From positions 1 through 5,974 of the forward strand of contig JAFAEU010000118.1 of NCBI GenBank assembly GCA_023423855.1: a stretch of DNA of 5,974 nt, given 5' to 3'. Positions 5,297-5,974 of this stretch are shown here, piece by piece (position 1 is the first letter of the stretch; each line of letters starts with the position of its first letter). Under the pieces are notes generated by a model. It ran no database searches and was not told the origin of the DNA. It saw nothing but the letters and a program-made list of their open reading frames with translations. The position numbers and the translations under genes were made by a program. The DNA is from Pseudomonadota bacterium (GTDB taxonomy: Bacteria; Pseudomonadota; Gammaproteobacteria; Xanthomonadales; Xanthomonadaceae).

Positions 5297-5974
5297 TCAG
5301 TCGCCGGCCGGCAGCCACAGCAGCAGCGCGGCGCCGAGCACGATCCGGTACACCGCGAAGCCGGTGAAGCGGTGCTGCTTGATGTAGCCCAGCAGCCACT
5401 TCACCACGACGAAGCCGGTGACGGTGGCGGCCGTGAACGCCAGCGCGACGTCGCCCCAGGCCTCGCCGCCGAGGCCGCCGTCCTTCCACAGTTCGAGGAA
5501 GGCGTAGGCGCTGGCCGCGAACATCGTCGGGATGCCGACCAGGAACACGAATTCGGTCGCCGCCGAGCGCCGGCCCAGGCCGGCCAGCATCGCCATGAAG
5601 ATCGCCGCGGCCGAGCGCGAGGTGCCGGGGAACACGCCGGCCACCACCTGCGCCAGCCCCACCAGCACCGCCACCGTCCAGGTGACGTGCACGCCGTCGC
5701 CGCGGCGCTCGGCCATGCGCTCGGCGAAGATCATCCAGATGCCGCCGAGGATCAGCGCCCAGGCGACCGGCGTCACCGTCTCGGGCAGCTCCCATCCCGC
5801 CAACCGCACCGGCAGGCCGACCAGGGCGGTGACCAGGAAGGCGGCGGCGAGCTTCATCGCGTAGTCGCGGTTGGCCGCGTCGCCGAGCCCGGTCGCCAGC
5901 TCCCGGATCCGCCGCCGGAACACCAGGGTGATGGCGAGGATCGCGCCGGCCTGGATGACGATGTTGAAGAAGTC
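5297..5974 (-). CDS. uppP: Undecaprenyl-diphosphatase UppP/BacA (5' end outside window)
   Basis: UppP is an integral membrane phosphatase that converts undecaprenyl diphosphate to undecaprenyl phosphate, recycling the lipid carrier for peptidoglycan and other envelope polymers; extra copies give bacitracin resistance. The visible 225 residues are in frame from the window edge, beginning F-F-N-I-V-I-Q-A-G-A-I-L-A (residues 2-14), a strongly conserved UppP segment. The signature P-G-T-S-R-S is at visible 116-121; its Arg120 corresponds to the catalytic Arg174 of the E. coli enzyme. Several hydrophobic segments are evident (about 5-19, 41-55, 68-84, 97-113, 142-157, 174-190 and 205-222). By comparison with E. 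coli UppP (273 residues), about 50 N-terminal residues, including the Glu-rich active-site motif, lie beyond the window. The protein ends L-W-L-P-A-G-D. It seems unrelated to the sigma module, being separated from it by the REP and hairpin DNA. Confidence 0.93.
   Translation of the reverse strand, partial: DFFNIVIQAGAILAITLVFRRRIRELATGLGDAANRDYAMKLAAAFLVTALVGLPVRLAGWELPETVTPVAWALILGGIWMIFAERMAERRGDGVHVTWTVAVLVGLAQVVAGVFPGTSRSAAAIFMAMLAGLGRRSAATEFVFLVGIPTMFAASAYAFLELWKDGGLGGEAWGDVALAFTAATVTGFVVVKWLLGYIKQHRFTGFAVYRIVLGAALLLWLPAGD

Overview
The window is very GC-rich DNA with compact genes and strongly G/C-ending codons. Gene content and codon style suggest a gammaproteobacterium of the Xanthomonadaceae/Lysobacteraceae type (Lysobacter or Luteimonas-like). 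This placement is inferred from general resemblance, not from a marker gene. I see no rRNA, tRNA, CRISPR array, transposase or prophage gene.

Layout. (1) 1-1253, plus strand: the 3' end of an alpha/beta-hydrolase gene (YheT-like), then a complete YbhB/YbcL-type PEBP gene. (2) 1276-2088, minus strand: a lipoprotein with a META/HslJ domain and a DUF4377 domain, convergent with the PEBP gene. (3) 2176-5107: a self-contained sigma-factor module. Its left arm reads rightward: a VOC (glyoxalase-fold) protein, a doubtful small ORF, then an ECF sigma factor of the ECF42/SigJ-like class with a long C-terminal TPR-like extension. Its right arm reads leftward: a DUF1428 (YbaA-like) gene followed by a second VOC gene. 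The two arms converge at 4184/4239. (4) 5109-5259: a strong hairpin and an inverted pair of REP-like palindromes. (5) 5297-5974, minus strand: the 3' part of uppP, undecaprenyl-diphosphatase, cut by the window edge.

The main result is a near-identical 32-bp element, 28 of 32 bases the same, found at only two places. One copy lies upstream of the first VOC gene on the plus strand (2176-2207). The other lies upstream of DUF1428 on the minus strand (5107 down to 5076). Both carry TGTCGA, a 17-nt spacer and CGTC, and both sit about 45-56 nt before the start codon. This fits the promoter signature I recall for ECF42 sigma factors. The simplest reading is that the sigma factor encoded between them drives both inward-facing units: VOC1 (and possibly sigma itself by read-through) on the left, and DUF1428-VOC2 on the right. 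No anti-sigma gene is visible, and the DGPF/YCII-type partner gene usual for ECF42 is absent from the window. The small soluble VOC and DUF1428 proteins would be the output of the switch; their substrates are unknown.
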